Below, piece by piece: positions 5,043 through 5,132 of a stretch of 5,132 bases of DNA; the first letter of the stretch is position 1, and each line of letters begins with the position of its first letter. The translations under genes were made by a program, and so were the position numbers. This DNA is from JAZNQN01 sp045656005 (GTDB taxonomy: Bacteria; Bacillota; Clostridia; UMGS1883; UMGS1540). The DNA lies in NCBI GenBank assembly GCA_045656005.1, contig JAZOQG010000006.1:1-5132 (forward strand). Direction: 5' to 3'. The notes under the pieces are model-generated. The model worked only from the letters and a program-made list of their open reading frames with translations. It made no database searches and was not told where the DNA came from.

Positions 5043-5132
5043 TCACTGCTTTGTTAAAATACTCGCAAATACGTCAGTATTAGCTCCGTTTTTGCCTTGC
5101 ATTGCCTGGAAAAATCCAGACAAAAAATCTTT
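5043..5132 (-). CDS. Possible C-terminal fragment of an unidentified minus-strand gene
   Basis: Reading the minus strand from the window edge gives 29 uninterrupted codons ending in TGA at 5045-5043. The residues run KDFLSGFFQAMQGKN and end FASILTKQ. The residue mix and codons look protein-like, but two other frames are also nearly open over this short stretch, so coding is not proven. I do not recognise a family. If real, the gene starts beyond position 5132, and its stop lies two bases from the T-run of the terminator-like hairpin on the other strand. It points the same way as the DUF1540-like gene, with the 124-base element between them. Confidence 0.35.
   Translation of the reverse strand, partial: KDFLSGFFQAMQGKNGANTDVFASILTKQ

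Noticed and set aside
4877..5045. Retron msr-msd locus
   Set aside because: Terminal inverted repeats are suggestive, but no reverse transcriptase is encoded in the window, and the frame at the right edge points toward the element from the minus strand with no RT motif visible.

Overview
The window is AT-rich, with tightly packed genes, strong Shine-Dalgarno sequences and an almost textbook sigma-A promoter. Together with a short (447-residue) glucose-6-phosphate isomerase, a small P-loop protein of a type I associate with Clostridia, and a DUF1540-like Cys-rich miniprotein, this points to a low-GC Firmicute, most likely a gut-type member of Clostridia. That assignment is inference; there is no rRNA or other phylogenetic marker here.

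Layout. (1) Positions 2-2471, plus strand: ispD (5' end cut off by the window edge), ispF and pgi. ispD and ispF abut with no gap and encode two steps of the MEP isoprenoid pathway. pgi follows after 31 bases and is probably co-transcribed. (2) Positions 2472-3049: a TTGAAA-17-TATGAT promoter drives a small P-loop NTPase of unknown function. A perfect GC-rich hairpin with no U-tract then sits just before the thrC ribosome-binding site. (3) Positions 3050-4537: thrC, threonine synthase, probably reached by transcription from the P-loop gene's promoter. (4) A long symmetric palindrome (4545-4583) separates thrC from a convergent minus-strand gene (4601-4771) for a 56-residue, seven-cysteine DUF1540-like protein. 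(5) Positions 4772-5042 hold no recognisable protein gene but are full of structure: a GC-rich imperfect hairpin, then a 124-base element bounded by 21-base inverted arms, then a short hairpin with a T-run. (6) Positions 5043-5132 look like the 3' end of a minus-strand gene running in from beyond the window.

The protein genes are mostly ordinary housekeeping genes. The part most likely to be undescribed is the 124-base element at 4877-5000. Its right arm can pair either with the left arm or with a second, internal copy of that arm, and its 3' part carries a T-loop-like sequence. It may be a structured small RNA with its own terminator, or a MITE-like repeat; the sequence alone does not decide. 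I see no CRISPR array, no canonical tRNA or rRNA, no transposase and no known riboswitch.
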